A stretch of 64,000 nucleotides of DNA from Mimachlamys varia. Lineage: Eukaryota; Mollusca; Bivalvia; Pectinida; Pectinidae. Made by a program: the position numbers and the translations under genes. This document shows, piece by piece, positions 11,246 to 23,282 of the stretch. Each line of letters begins with the position of its first letter. Position 1 is the stretch's first letter. Under the pieces are notes generated by a model. The model had not been told where the DNA came from. It saw only the letters and a list, made by a program, of their open reading frames with translations, and did not search any database. The DNA is taken from NCBI GenBank assembly GCA_947623455.1, contig OX392545.1:25495001-25559000 (forward strand), in the 5' to 3' direction.

Positions 11246-12600
11246 TATTAGTAAAGGTGAGATGTCCTGATGGTATACCTGTTATCTGGAGTTGTATTAC
11301 TGGAACGTGTTGTTATGTCACTTTAATGCTTTTTCCCTATAGTTCCGACACGGATGTTTTTGTGCTAATCGCTTCTCCCTGAAGATTGTTTGATACAGAT
11401 TATTTATAAACGTGTTCATTAGTTTGTTTCTAAATTATATGGTGCTTTTGAATGCCATTCAGTGTCTTAATTATAAAAAAAAAATGTTTGAGCCATTCCA
11501 AAGATATGTTTGTTTATTATTTGAAATATTCCTTAATCTTGAGCTAACCCCACTAGAAAGGCACTTGTTCCGATACTCAATGATAACACATCACGTGGGA
11601 CTAGTGTTACCTCCCGGGCAGATAACGTGACGTCACATCCTCTCCATCAGGACCCTTGACACGTTTTCAACACTCACGACGATATTGATAATCCGGAAAA
11701 CTTGACTTTTATCATTTTTAAGCGAGCTGTCCAAGTTACAAGTAAGTCAGTATTTTTTTTTTATTTTGAATAAGTAACAGTAATATTCGGCTAAATCTAT
11801 TTTACAATATCGATTCGAAATATAAGCAAATGCAACCTGTTTGGCTCAATGCGATAACCTTTTTGTCTATCTTTCTATTGTTTTTTATCTATTTCTCTGA
11901 CCCTATCTTTTTGTTTCTATCTCTGATTCGATCTGCCTTACAATGCCGTACTTAGTGTCTCTCTCCGTATATTCTTTCTCCTATGCCAGAGTCTCAATAA
12001 GTGGTACATGTAGTTTCTACTCCCTGCTTGATGACACATATCAATCAGTTTCATCTAAGCGATTAAGTTAAAGCCATTATACATGATATTTGAGGCGGAG
12101 TGCAAAGCTTTCATATTACGTTGTCCAACATGGCGTCAGAATAACGTCTTGTGATGCGGCATTGCAAATTGCAGTATACAGTGTGATATACTACAATTTG
12201 GCTAACTTATGATATATAGGCGGAAGCAACACAGAATATAAATATTGTGACCGGGTGGGATGTTCTGTTGGGGTCATTCGGCAGTGTACATGTACTTCTG
12301 TGTGGTAGCACTTCATAATTGACAAAACGTCTGGCCTATCGCAAGGAGTCTTTCACGAACACACCGCGCCTCCCAAATACACACACTTACATGTACTCGC
12401 CTCGCACACAACGAGAGGCCGTATTGCCTTATCGTGTACTCGTTTAAACTGTTATTTTCAACAAGATATGTTTTGATAGTATATATGCTTTATTATTTTA
12501 ATTCCTCTTTAAATATTCTCTGTGTATATTATGACGAAGACATATTCAATTATACCAGAATACACCACATATTTGACCGTTAACCGTTAGTTCTATCATC
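11246..12600. other. Single-copy-looking spacer; possible upstream regulatory region
   Basis: Mostly AT-rich. It contains the CRE/E-box cluster near 11.6 kb described separately and a pyrimidine-rich stretch around 11.86-11.99 kb (repeated CTATCTTT-like text). No convincing coding exon. Confidence 0.4.
11591..11742 (+). promoter_or_regulatory. Candidate promoter / non-coding first exon of the 16.5-kb gene
   Basis: A perfect CRE palindrome TGACGTCA lies at 11628-11635 and a CACGTG E-box at about 11592-11597. A donor-like AA/GTAAGTCAG begins at 11742. The only solid coding exon starts after an acceptor at 16466 on the same strand, so a non-coding first exon here would be a plausible partner. 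This is inference from motifs only; no TATA box or transcript evidence, and short motifs occur by chance. Confidence 0.2.
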
Positions 12601-12626
12601 ATCTGTAGACACTCAAAATGATTTTT

Positions 12627-14733
12627 AGCTCACCTGGCCCGAAGGGCCAAGTGAGCTTATGTGATGGTGCAGCGTCCGTCGTCCGTCGTCCGTCCGTCCG
12701 TCCGTCCGTCCTGCGTCCGTCAACTTTTTCCTTTAAACGACTTCTTCTAAAATACTGATAGGCCCAGTGACATGAAATTTGGCTGGTAGATTTCTTTGAA
12801 GGAGCTGAACAAAGTTTGCGAAAAAAAATCACTTTGACCTAATTTCAAGGTCACAGGGGTCAAAAATGTCGAAACCTTCAAACAACTTCTTCTAAAATAC
12901 CGTCAGGCATAAAGACTTCATATTTGACCAGTAGCTTCCTCAGATGAAGCCAAATAAAGTTTGCGAAAAGAAATGACCTTGACCAATATTCAAGGTCACC
13001 GTGAGGTTAAATCTATTTAAACCTTTAAACGACTTCTTCTGAAATACCAAAAGCCCTAGAAACATGATATTTGGCTGAAATGTCCCTTGGATGAAGCCCG
13101 ACAAAGTTTGCGAAAAGAAATGACCTTGACCTATATTCAAGGTCACAGGGGTCAAATCTGTTAAAACCTTTAAACGACTTCTTCATAAATACCAAAAGCC
13201 CTAGAAGCATGATATTTGGCTGAAAGGTTCCTTTGATGAAGCCGGACAAAGTTTGCGAAAAGAAATGACCTTGACCTATATTCAAGGTAACAGGGGTCAA
13301 ATCTGTTAAAACCTTTAAACGACTTCTTCTGAAATACCAAAAGCCCTAGAAGCATGATATTTGGCTGAAAGGTTCCTTGGATGAAGCCGGACAAAGTTTG
13401 CGAAAAGAAATGACCTTGACCTATATTCAAGGTCACAGGGGTCAAATCTGTTAAAACCTTTAAACGACTTCTTCTGAAATACCAAAAGCCCTAGAAGCAT
13501 GATATTTGGCTGAAAGGTTCCTTGGATGAAGCCCGACAAAGTTCGCGAAAAGAAATGGCCTTGACCTATATTCAAGGTCACAGGAGTCAAATCTGTTAAA
13601 ACCTTTAACCGACTTCTTCTGAAATACCAAAAGCCCTAGAAGCATGATATTTGGCTGAAAGGTTCCTTGGATGAAGACGGACAAAGTTTGCGAAAAGAAA
13701 TGACCTTGACCTTTATTCAAGGTCACAGGGGTCAAATCTGTTAAAACCTTTAAACGACTTCTTCTGAAATACCAAAAGCCCTAGAAGCATGATATTTGGC
13801 TGAAAGGTTCTTTGGATAAAGCCGGACAAAGTTTGCGAAAAGAAATGACCTTGACATTAATTCAAGGTCACAGGGGTCAAATCTGTTAAAACCTTTAAAC
13901 GACTTCTTCTGAAATACCAAAAGCCCCAGAAGCATGATATTTGGCTGAAAGGTTCCTTGGATGAAGCCGGACAAAGTTTGCGAAAAGAAATGACCTTGAC
14001 CTTATTTAAAGGTCACAGGGGTCAAATCTATTAAAACCTTTAAATGACTTCTCCTGAAATACCAAAAGCCCTAGAAGCATGATATTTGGCTGAAAGGTTC
14101 CTTGGATGAAGCCGGACAAAGTTTGCGAAAAGAAATGACCTTGACTTATATTCAAGGTCACAGGGGTCAAATCTGTTAAAACCTTTAAACGACTTCTTCT
14201 GAAATACCAAAAGCCCTAGAAGCATGATATTTGGCTGAAAGGTTCCTTGGATGAAGCCGGACAAAGTTTGCGAAAAGAAATGACCTTGACCTATATTCAA
14301 GGTCACAGGAGTCAAATCTGTTAAAACCTTTAAACGACTTCTTCTGAAATACCAAAAGCCCTAGAAGCATGATATTTGGCTGAAAGGTTCCTTGGATGAA
14401 GCCTGACAAAGTTTGTGAAAAGAAATGACCTTGACCTATATTCAATGTCACAGGGGTCAAATCTTTTAAAACATTTAAACGACTTCTCCTGAAATACCAA
14501 AAGCCCTAGAAGCATGATATTTGGCTGAAAGGTTCCTTGGATAAAGCCAAACAAAATTTGAAAATGAAAATGATGTTGTCTTATAAGGTCACAGGGGTAA
14601 AATATGTTTAAATCTTAAGATGTTCTTCTAAATGTCTTACATTAAAAGATTTTAGGGGACTTTAGGGTTACACTATAATATAAGTCAGAGATTGATACCA
14701 GGTGAGCGATGCAGGCCCATTGGGCCTCTTGTT
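12627..14733 (+). mobile_element. pearl-like (non-autonomous Helentron-type) element with 145-bp tandem core
   Basis: The left end is a hairpin around GCTCACCTGGCCCGAAGGGCC (GCTCAC/GTGAGC stem), followed by a GTCCGTC/(TCCG)n microsatellite (about 12676-12720). About 13 tandem units of 145 bp follow (12733-14640), each with TTTAAACGACTTCTTCT and GGACAAAGTTTGCGAAAAG. The right end is the hairpin AGGCCCATTGGGCCT plus CTTGTTT (14713-14733). Microsatellite, tandem core and conserved hairpin ends in this order match the published architecture of bivalve pearl elements, later grouped with non-autonomous Helentrons. Most units also contain TGACCTTGA, 7 bp, TCAAGGTCA. It would lie in the first intron if the gene starts near 11.6 kb. 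Confidence 0.8.
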
Positions 14734-15115
14734 TGATATAAAAAAACTGTTCGTGTGTTTTAAAACTAAGTCACTTAATTCGCACATGAAACAGACATAA
14801 ATCTACCCCCGCGATGTGACGTCCTGATGCCGTCAGTAACGATTTACCATATTGTTACCTTTTAAATGCCTAAATTTACATTTGACATTACAGTGTCCCA
14901 TTACACTAATGCTAATCTTGACTGTATCTATGTGTTTATAGATGCAGTCCAGACTTGGCGTAGTGATACATTGTACCATTAAAAGTGACATTATACCCAA
15001 ACATTATGGCCGCCGTAGTCCTGGAGACTTCACCTCTGCTATAACAGAGCTTGACAACCGGTTGATTCATCAACTTAAAATTACAAAAACATTTTTAAAA
15101 AATGTATAAAGCGTG
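14734..15115. other. No recognisable feature
   Basis: Spacer between the pearl-like element and the 52-bp array; no coding signal seen. Confidence 0.5.
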
Positions 15116-15117
15116 TA

Positions 15118-16275
15118 TATGTGCCGGGATACAATGTACATTTGTGTAAGAGTGTTGTGTGTATGTGTACCGGAGATAGGGTACGATGTACGTTTGTGTA
15201 AGAGTGTTGTGTGTATGTGTACCGGAGATAGGGTACGATGTACGTTTGTGTAAGAGTGTTGTGTGTATGTGTACCGGAGACAGGGTACGATGTACGTTTG
15301 TGTAAGAGTGTTGTGTGTATGTGTACCGGAGATAGGGTACGATGTACGTTTGTGTAAGAGTGTTGTGTGTATGTGTACCGGAGATAGGGTACGATGTACG
15401 TTTGTGTAAGAGTGTTGTGTGTATGTGCACCGGAGATAGGGTACGATGTACGTTTGTGTAAGAGTGTTGTGTGTATGTGCACCGGAGATAGGGTACGATG
15501 TACGTTTGTGTAAGAGTGTTGTGTGTATGTGTACCGGAGATAGGGTACGATGTACGTTTGTGTAAGAGTGTTGTGTGTATGTGTACCGGAGATAGGGTAC
15601 GATGTACGTTTGTGTAAGAGTGTTGTGTGTATGTGTACCGGAGATAGGGTACGATGTACGTTTGTGTAAGAGTGTTGTGTGTATGTGCACCGGAGATAGG
15701 GTACGATGTACGTTTGTGTAAGAGTGTTGTGTGTATGTGCACCGGAGATAGGGTACGATGTACGTTTGTGTAAGAGTGTTGTGTGTATGTGCACCGGAGA
15801 TAGGGTACGATGTACGTTTGTGTAAGAGTGTTGTGTATATGTGCACCGGAGATAGGGTACGATGTACGTTTGTGTAAGAGTGGTGTGTGTATGTGCACCG
15901 GAGATAGGGTACGATGTACGTTTGTGTAAGAGTGTTGTGTGTATGTGCACCGGAGATAGGGTACGATGTACGTTTGTGTAAGAGTGTTGTGTGTATGTGC
16001 ACCGGAGATAGGGTACGATGTACGTTTGTGTAAGAGTGTTGTGTGTATGTGCACCGGAGATAGGGTTCGATATACGTTTGTGTAAGCGTGTATGTGTACA
16101 GGAGATAGGGTACAATGTACGTTTGCTTAAGCGTGTTGTGTGTATGTGTACCGGAGAAAGAATACGATGTACGTTTGTGTAAGCGTGTTGTGTGTATATG
16201 TGCCGGAGATAGGGTACAATGTATGTCAGTGTAAGCGTGTTGTTTGTATATGTATCGGGGACAAGTTATGTAGTG
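15118..16275. repeat. 52-bp minisatellite array (about 22 copies)
   Basis: The unit reads GTACCGGAGATAGGGTACG then ATGTACGTTTGTGTAAGAG then TGTTGTGTGTATGT. Units 15180-16060 are almost identical, differing mainly at GTGTACC/GTGCACC; the right edge (16075-16275) is degenerate. The period is not a multiple of three and the minus strand has no stop in any phase of the unit, so all three minus frames stay open for over 300 codons. These are not genes. Confidence 0.95.
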
Positions 16276-16466
16276 TAAGCATGCCTGTGTATGTGTTTCA
16301 GGATTTGTTGTCGTAATTAATGCTGCCGTATTGGTGTTACTAGATAAACACGGGTATTCACACTACCATACTTTGTGTACATTCCCTCCGTTAACAGTTT
16401 AATCCGGTGCGATATTTTATGGGACAGGATAACAATGTTGTCTAATGCTCCTTTGATACTTGACAG

Positions 16467-17654
16467 GTAAACTCCACACTGGATTACCATACCCTGGTCA
16501 GAACTCTGTAACTATGGACGCTGGACTGCGCCCCCACACTTCACCCGCGATGTCATCGGAAATCTGTCAAACTGAGACCAATATTAGGGGTAACACCGCG
16601 GGGAGTAACAATAAACATCGTTATGTCGAAGGGTGGACCCAAAAAACCTATAATAAAGAATCGGGAACGCAGGAAAACCTTCATTGGGAAAAATCTTCTG
16701 GCATTTTAGTTTTAAATGGGATCAAGCGGAACCTGGACGAAGAGACAGACAAAAATAACGCATGTGAAGAGGCACACTGCTTTATTTCTGGTGAAGCTCG
16801 TGGACGTGAACATAGTGATTTGTCGTGTCATAGGCCCCAAAGTGATATAGCCTGTGCCATGTCTATGTCTGGAAGTGTTAACCTGAACGGCGGCCTCGAA
16901 AATGGCGGGTTTGTAGTGATGGAACGAGTGAAATGTTTACAAAAAGCATGCTCCGTTATATCGGAGTCGGATGAAATAGAAGGTGCAAATTGCGTACCGG
17001 AAGTAACATCATATAACACGGAAAATACCACAGACGGAAAAGCATCATTGAAAATACGAAGGAAAACATTTGCAGTGCTAGATGACATCCCGCCACCGGA
17101 AGTAAATGGTATAGACATGGACGAGGAGGGAGGTCCCAGGATGGCAATGAGGAGAAACTCCATGATGTGTTTTAGTAAATCCCGGGAAAGTCGGGATTCC
17201 GTTGAGTCAATTGAATCAAGGAAAACCTCAATAGCTGAAAGTAGGAAAGCATCTTCAGAAAGAAAGCCAGGACCATCGCTTCGACGTGCAAGCTTTGCGG
17301 TTCCACAATACTTGAAACGAAAAAACAGTTGTACAGAAAGTGAGTTTTTCCGACGTACGAGCCATGATGTAACGAGAGTAGAAATGACAGAAGGTACGAA
17401 TGACATTTTGCGTGTTTTGAAGGACACTACTTCGCGCTGGAAGAAAGTTAACATTAAGTTAAACGTCCCTGTCCAAGAGGTTCGGAACGGCCCGAGGGCT
17501 GTTCGGTTTGCATATCTAGAAGACTTACAAAGCGCACTCGAGATTCTGCTGGGCACGCGAGAAGCAGTTGTCATCCTAAATTCAAGGAAATTACCCGAAA
17601 TTCTGACGTCATCCGGTGGAGGTGTTCACAGACAAAATGTCCAGAAGTCTGATG
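16467..17654 (+). CDS. Coding exon of an unidentified Ser/Arg-rich protein (probable first coding exon)
   Basis: I do not recognise this protein. An acceptor-like TTGACAG precedes 16467. The first in-frame ATG is 16514 (AACTATGG, favourable Kozak context), and an in-frame stop at 16454 lies just upstream of the acceptor. The exon ends at 17654 in GATG/GTAAGT, a consensus phase-1 donor, giving 380 codons. The middle third is rich in basophilic-kinase (PKA-type) motifs, numbered from that ATG: RRKTF (182), RRNSM (213), SRKTS (235), SRKAS (243), RRASF (257), KRKNS (268), RRTS (280). The last 70 residues look folded (VNIKLNVP, RAVRFAYLEDLQSALEILLG, TREAVVILNSRKLPE), with a beta-beta-alpha-beta cadence that might be a ubiquitin-like fold; this is a guess. 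The N-terminal half is low-hydrophobicity and probably disordered, with no signal peptide. Coding could begin in an earlier exon, since 16467-16513 is open in frame. Confidence 0.8.
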
Positions 17655-19515
17655 GTAAGTAAACCTTAGATTTTTATACGCGTGCATTATTTATATCACC
17701 CTATCATCAGGAAGGACGTGTCTATGGGTTTTAGCATTGAACTGCTTACAGTTAGTATTCACAGAACGCGCTTTATTGAACTTTCCTTTGGCCAGTTGGT
17801 ATTAGTATTGCCCATGAATGCCAACTTAAAACAGCTTAATACTTACATTTACAACTTTGGAATACATTCATTCATCTTGTCACAACTATCAATATATTTT
17901 TTTCATTATGAGAATTGATTTTAATATTAAGTCACCTATGTAACATTTATGACGTCATATAACGCGCACCACAGAATATGTCCGATGCCAACTGCTGGCA
18001 TACTACCTTATACGCAGTTAAAATGAGAAAAAACATAATAATGATGATTATGAAGGTATACAAGGCAGTTTTATGCACCTTCTCAATCAACGGTTGTGTA
18101 GACCGATGTAGAGTTTCACACTTGTTTTCTCTGGCGCCATCGATGAGTCAGGAAGGAAGAATATTCCATTTTGGTATGCTGTATAATAAAAGACAATTTT
18201 ATAAAAAAAAAAAAAAAACTTTACTAATATACTTGTCTCAATAAAATATGTTGCCTACTCCTTTTATTAAAACCAACAAAGACAAGTATTACCAATCGAA
18301 GTTACACACATGTAGAATTGTAACGGTTATCGATCTCTCACTGACAAGATCATTGAAACTTAAATATACAAGACACTTTTATATCTGCCAACATTTGTAT
18401 TTGAACTACGCCAATTCAATTCATAATGTTAATATAATCATTTATTTTTAAACATCTGTTTTCCATACATCTGTGCAATTATCTCCGTAATGAACTCTCA
18501 TAAATTACCAGAAATCATATAAGTAATATTTATAAACGACTACATGTACTGTTGTAGCTTTAACAATTGCGCTGAAAGCAGAGGAAATTTAAAATTCCTA
18601 CAGTCAGAATAAATTTGTTTGATTATTGTCCTTAAATTATTTCTTATCTGTAGTACTAAATATAGATAAACAATGACGTCACGAGGTGGATACAGGTAAA
18701 CTATGGGATATTAATACACCAATAGAATTTATAGAGTTAGTCACCACTGATACATTTGTACGGACCGTCTACTACTACCGACACTTGAACCTTATCTGAG
18801 GACACGACAGCATGAGAAATCAGTAGTGACGTTAATTCACACTTTGGCCTAGATCAATGACGTCATTTCCGGTAGCAGTATGAAAGGGCGAGCTGATAAT
18901 GACCCGGTTATAGATACGCTCCCCCTCTCCCCTCCGGTTTTAGATAATCTCGACTGTTCACAGGTATCGTATTGGTATTTATACCGTTATCGGAGCCCCA
19001 GTCAATAAAGTTTATTTTTAACCACTTATCCTACATCAAACACACATTGTAGGTAGCGATATTTTTCTACGGGTATATACTGTATTTATAAAGAGGTATT
19101 CCTAAACATAGTCGTCAACTTACGTGTAATATTACAGTGTGTTCCTCTTTATATCACGTTGTATTTGTCAAACAAAAACATGCTATTGACAGGAATGTGA
19201 CATTAAAAGAAACATGTTTTTCCACTTAATAATATTTCCAATCTACTTAACTTAAACTAAGCTATTCAATGTACATAGGAAGCTGTTTCAATCTATAGAA
19301 AACATCATTTTATAAAAAGACACCTTGTTTGATTCATTGTTTTCTTTTTTAATGCAATAGTTTGGACAAGTTGTGTGATTTGTTAAAAAACATAATATTA
19401 AGAGGAATTCACCTCAAAATACTGTACATGATATTTACCAAACAAATTAAATAGATTATAAAGAAGGAAAAATGGTGTTTGGGATAATCATGATATAAAG
19501 AGGAATGAGATATTA
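17655..19515 (+). other. Probable intron sequence, no further exon recognised
   Basis: Begins with the GTAAGT donor of the preceding exon. AT-rich, with an A-run at 18202-18217 and a CRE-like TGACGTCA near 18673. No exon with convincing coding text and splice sites was found. Confidence 0.45.
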
Positions 19516-19518
19516 ACT

Positions 19519-19711
19519 AACTGTCGTCACCCATTTCTAAAAAATAACCAGGTTTTTAACATCTATTTCAAAATGGGCTCGCGTCGCGAGATCCCGCGAG
19601 AATTTCTTTTTAAATGATATATTTTGGATCACGTGACGTTAGGCGGCGGCCATTTTCAAACAGATGTCAGGAACCTGGTTATTTTTTTAGAAATGGATGA
19701 CGACAGTAAGT
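19519..19711. mobile_element. Foldback MITE with about 60-bp imperfect terminal inverted repeats
   Basis: The left arm (about 19519-19577) starts ACTGTCGTCACCCATTTCT and contains AATAACCAGGTT and AACATCTATTTCAAAATGG. The right arm (about 19651-19711) is its imperfect reverse complement, ending AGAAATGGATGACGACAGT. The short centre contains CGCGTCGCGAG and TCACGTGACG. The target-site duplication is not clear (TAA-rich flanks). No ORF. Confidence 0.75.
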
Positions 19712-19954
19712 AAGCGACCTCCTATGGCTTGAATAAATGTGTAGGTTCGTAGAAAAATATTTGTTCTTTCCATTGGTACCTAATTTGCATGTGATCCAAA
19801 ACGTTTTATATTATGAAACATAGCTTTAAACAGCGACCCGTGCACGTGTCGGTAAAGTTTCCAATATCTGAAGTGAGAGGGATTCTGACTCTACGAGCCG
19901 CTAGCCGTCCCAATATTTCAGCGGATCATAGAGTCAGAACCCTTCGGAATAAGT

Positions 19955-20177
19955 TTTCCAATGGCGCTGTACCTGCAGTTATTTTGTCACAATACTGCAC
20001 ATAAACTTTTTGTGACGAAATGACTCAACGGAAAGATACGATATTTGAAGCTTTGTCGCCTCAACAATTCACAATTAAGATTCTTAAAGTTGTAAATTGA
20101 TTCGCTAATGCAAAAGTCATCTGGGATGATGTCTACGGAACGGCGCGGAGATCAAGATATGATTTTAATCAGATTGT
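19955..20177 (-). mobile_element. MITE copy, ACAATCTGATT-terminus family (inverted, one end missing)
   Basis: Ends at 20170-20177 with CAGATTGT preceded by GAACGGCGCGGAGATCAAG, the reverse complement of the terminus seen at 1686. TTTTCCAATGGCGCTGT near 19960 matches the 56.45-kb copy. The opposite terminus was not found. Confidence 0.65.
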
Positions 20178-20511
20178 CAATATGGCGAAAATTAAAAAAA
20201 AAATATATATGTTTCAGGTAGATAAGAACATAACAGACGTAGAAAGTGATAGTCATAAAACACACGCAATTGTATTCATACTGAATTACGGAAAACAAAT
20301 TGTCGATAATGCGAATGTTTAAAAAGTAACTTGTAATTTTATTAAGAACATTAAAGGCTAAGAAAATGTAGATATAGTATTGAATTCATTTTGGATGGTA
20401 TTCATGATGAATTTGAATGACAGAGCTTTGTCTGTGATTAAGACTCTCAATCACTCCGACCCTGCTGTATTTGTTATTGTCTGATATTCCAGTAATCATT
20501 AAAAGTTTATT
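20178..20511. other. No recognisable feature
   Basis: AT-rich spacer between two non-autonomous transposons. Confidence 0.5.
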
Positions 20512-21195
20512 TTGACTTAATTTTTCATCCTGGATAGACAATCTAAATATTAATGGCTTTGTCTCTTATCAACATTTTGTTCCCCCATTCGAAACGTTAC
20601 ACGGACTTCTAACGTCAATATTGAAAGTCGTGTCACGTGAATATGCCACCGAAATCATAACATCGTAGCGGTCAGTCCAAATTACAATAATCGACGTCTT
20701 CATTTGTACTCTGCTCTTTTGAAAACGCACAATTCAACTTTGATGGAACCTTCATTGCCTGAAATAAATTAAGACTTATCTTTGGCGTCCTTACTAGTAC
20801 AGGACCATTTTGTTTGGTATTAGGAATGATTATCATATTATCATACCAAATTAACAATTATAGACATATTTGAGCCAAATATTACGATATGCTTGATGCG
20901 TATAAATGTTCTATACAAATAAGTTGTTAAAGATTTTCGAACATTTGCTCTCAGAATTACTTCATTAACAGTGTAGTTTCTTTTGTTAAAGTAAGTATTA
21001 GAATTCCCCTTTATTTTTAGTTGGTAGGTAGATATGACAGGCCAACTGCTAAACGTGTTTTTATCACAGAGCGCAATGGTAGAAAGTCCGTAAAAGTCCG
21101 TGAAAATAACACGTTTTAAAAAGGAATCAACAGATTGATAAGAGGCGAAGCCATTAATATTTAAATTGTCTTACCAAGATGAAAAATTAAGCCAA
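20512..21195. mobile_element. Non-autonomous DNA transposon, about 680 bp, with about 60-bp inverted ends
   Basis: The left end (20512-20572) reads TTGACTTAATTTTTCATCC then TAAATATTAATGGCTTTG then CTCTTATCAA. The right end (about 21136-21195) is the reverse complement with few mismatches. Inside the ends, GGACTTCTAACG and AGTCCGTAAAAGTCCGTG suggest a looser continuation of the symmetry. No transposase ORF. Superfamily not assignable, because no unambiguous target-site duplication was read. Confidence 0.7.
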
Positions 21196-23280
21196 TGCTT
21201 CGCTGTGTTTTGATGTGTTGATGTTGTCTAAGAGTTATCTCCCTTGACCCGTGTGACGACTACGTGTTAATTTGTGATATTGTGTATGCTTTGTTATTCA
21301 TATAGTGCTCGAATTAAGAGGCTCGTCAAAGGATATTCCTACAGGTTCCAGGTTTTGTTTGGGGAGGAGAAGAGAGGGGATGTTTACATGTTTAAGACAT
21401 TCAGTATGAGATCGTACGTAGTGTATTAATGTTCTCATCATCCTCCATATCCAGTGGTTACGCTCATCTACACTCTCTATACTTCTGGAAAATGTCATGG
21501 TAAAACTGAAAGCACGACGATAGCAGTTTGACTGATCTCGGGTAAAATGGCTGAAACCTGTCGTTTTAAAACTTTAAAACAAGCTCAAGGTTGTTTAAAG
21601 TTCCTTGTAATTTTGTCTCCATATATCATATATATATATATGCTCTTATAGAGGATCTGAGTGAAAGTTTCTAAACCTAATATACTTATAGACGATATCT
21701 GTGTTTATTTAGCTCATCGTGCTATACTGACGTCATCGTATTAAGGAGACCTTTAGAAATTATTGAATATGGTTGTGGAATGGGGGGGGGGGGGGGGGGG
21801 GGGGCGGGGGTCATCAATAGAGACTTTGTATTAGTCTTACGAAGCCCAAGATAGTATACTTTAGAGCAAAACACACTACGGAAACGGTTGTCCACTTCAC
21901 CTGTGGGAATGATATTTTAGAAAATACTAGTTTTTATAAATATCTTTGGGTTTGGCTTGATGAACATCTAGATCACAATTAGCGAGAAGAGCACTTGGTG
22001 CTTTGACAGCTAGGTTGCATAATACACGGTACACAATATACACCTTGTTTTTAAAACACGATTTGAAATTATACAGAACTTGTTTAGTTTTACTTCTAAA
22101 TTCATAAATTAAAGTTTTTTTTCGCACCTGACGCTTCTGCTTCTACATTAGTTTAGATATCTTGGATTCCCACCTTTTGGTCCCTAGGAGGACGAAACAG
22201 CTGTAGGTTCAGTTCAATTCATTTTTCGGCATACTCAAAACTATTTAAATTCGCATCATATTTATTTGGATTATGTCAATTTTTACAATATACAGTAAAC
22301 AGTATTACCTGTGTTTTCACACCTAGGCGAGTGTTGTAAGTGCCCCGGGCCAGAGATATCTACATATATTGACCATGTACAGGTACAGTTTATAACGTGG
22401 TAAAACTGGCAATATTTACTTGAATGAGAACTTGTCAATATGAGTTGAAAGTTTACATACATGTGTCTATTTGGTTTGTTTCTAAAACTACAGAAAGACT
22501 ATTATTAATTTTTAGAAATATATAGATAGAACTATCAGGTAATGCAAATAGTTAAAATATAGAAACATGTTTAAAACAACTAGCGCGAAACCGTATATAT
22601 TGTTTCACCATTTCTAAATTTACATCAACCACGATTGTCATCGCACAAAGTTAATCTATCGTGCGCCCACATGTGCGTTAGAAATAATCGCCCAGGATCG
22701 CATCGTTCGCACATCGTGCATACACCGTTCGCCCATCGTGCGCCCACCGCACATCGTGTAACGTTGTGCGATCCCACAACTGTATGTATATTTCGACAGC
22801 TATTGAAGTGTTTTTGTTGTTTGGGTTACTAGGGTTACTAAGTTTCGATATCAAAAAGTTTCAGAATAGTGATTAAGTAAGTATTTAGAGTAAACCCAAT
22901 AACACACAAGTGAAACAGCTGTTTTACATGCCAATGAGTTATGCCAATATCATATCACACATAGCTTTAATAATACTTGATATGACAAAATTCTGACTTT
23001 CCGAAAGCATTTATTCAAGATATGTTGGTCCTAAGTTCCTCATTCCCTCAATGATCGTGCGTTTAATGCAAATGGGATCATCTGCCCGTCGGCAGATTTC
23101 GCATTTTATTCATGTCCAATACTAAAATAAAATGTTTGAGATTGGTCACAGAAATCCGTTCTCTTTTAAGAAGTTACATATGTTTTTTCTATTATTCGAC
23201 AAATGTAACATGTTCACGAAATTGATAAGCTAGCTAGAGTAGATCTACGTTAGGGCCTAACCTAACTTGCTCATTGAGGC
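21196..23280. other. Mostly unrecognised AT-rich DNA
   Basis: Contains a run of about 23 G with a C-interrupted tail at 21781-21810. Also a short degenerate cluster of CATCGTGCGCCCAC-like text at about 22660-22765. No coding exon or RNA gene recognised. Confidence 0.45.
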
Positions 23281-23282
23281 CC

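Noticed and set aside
8364..11270. Cys-rich ORFs (VCKMCVIDSNA repeats) in the 42-bp array
   Set aside because: CxxC-like spacing is tempting, but both strands are equally open, units mutate without codon bias, and the frame breaks wherever a unit is 41 or 43 bp.
12627..14733. Canonical Helitron (TC...CTRR ends)
   Set aside because: The terminus is CTTG-TTT after the hairpin, not CTRR; the pearl/Helentron-type description fits better.
15070..16115. Three overlapping minus-strand ORFs of 310-344 codons in the 52-bp array
   Set aside because: All three frames encode the same rotating peptide because 52 is not a multiple of three; this is a property of the repeat, not coding.
16828..17574. 248-codon minus ORF opposite the orphan exon
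   Set aside because: It is the antisense shadow of a GC-richer coding exon; the plus frame has splice sites and phospho-motifs, the minus frame has neither.
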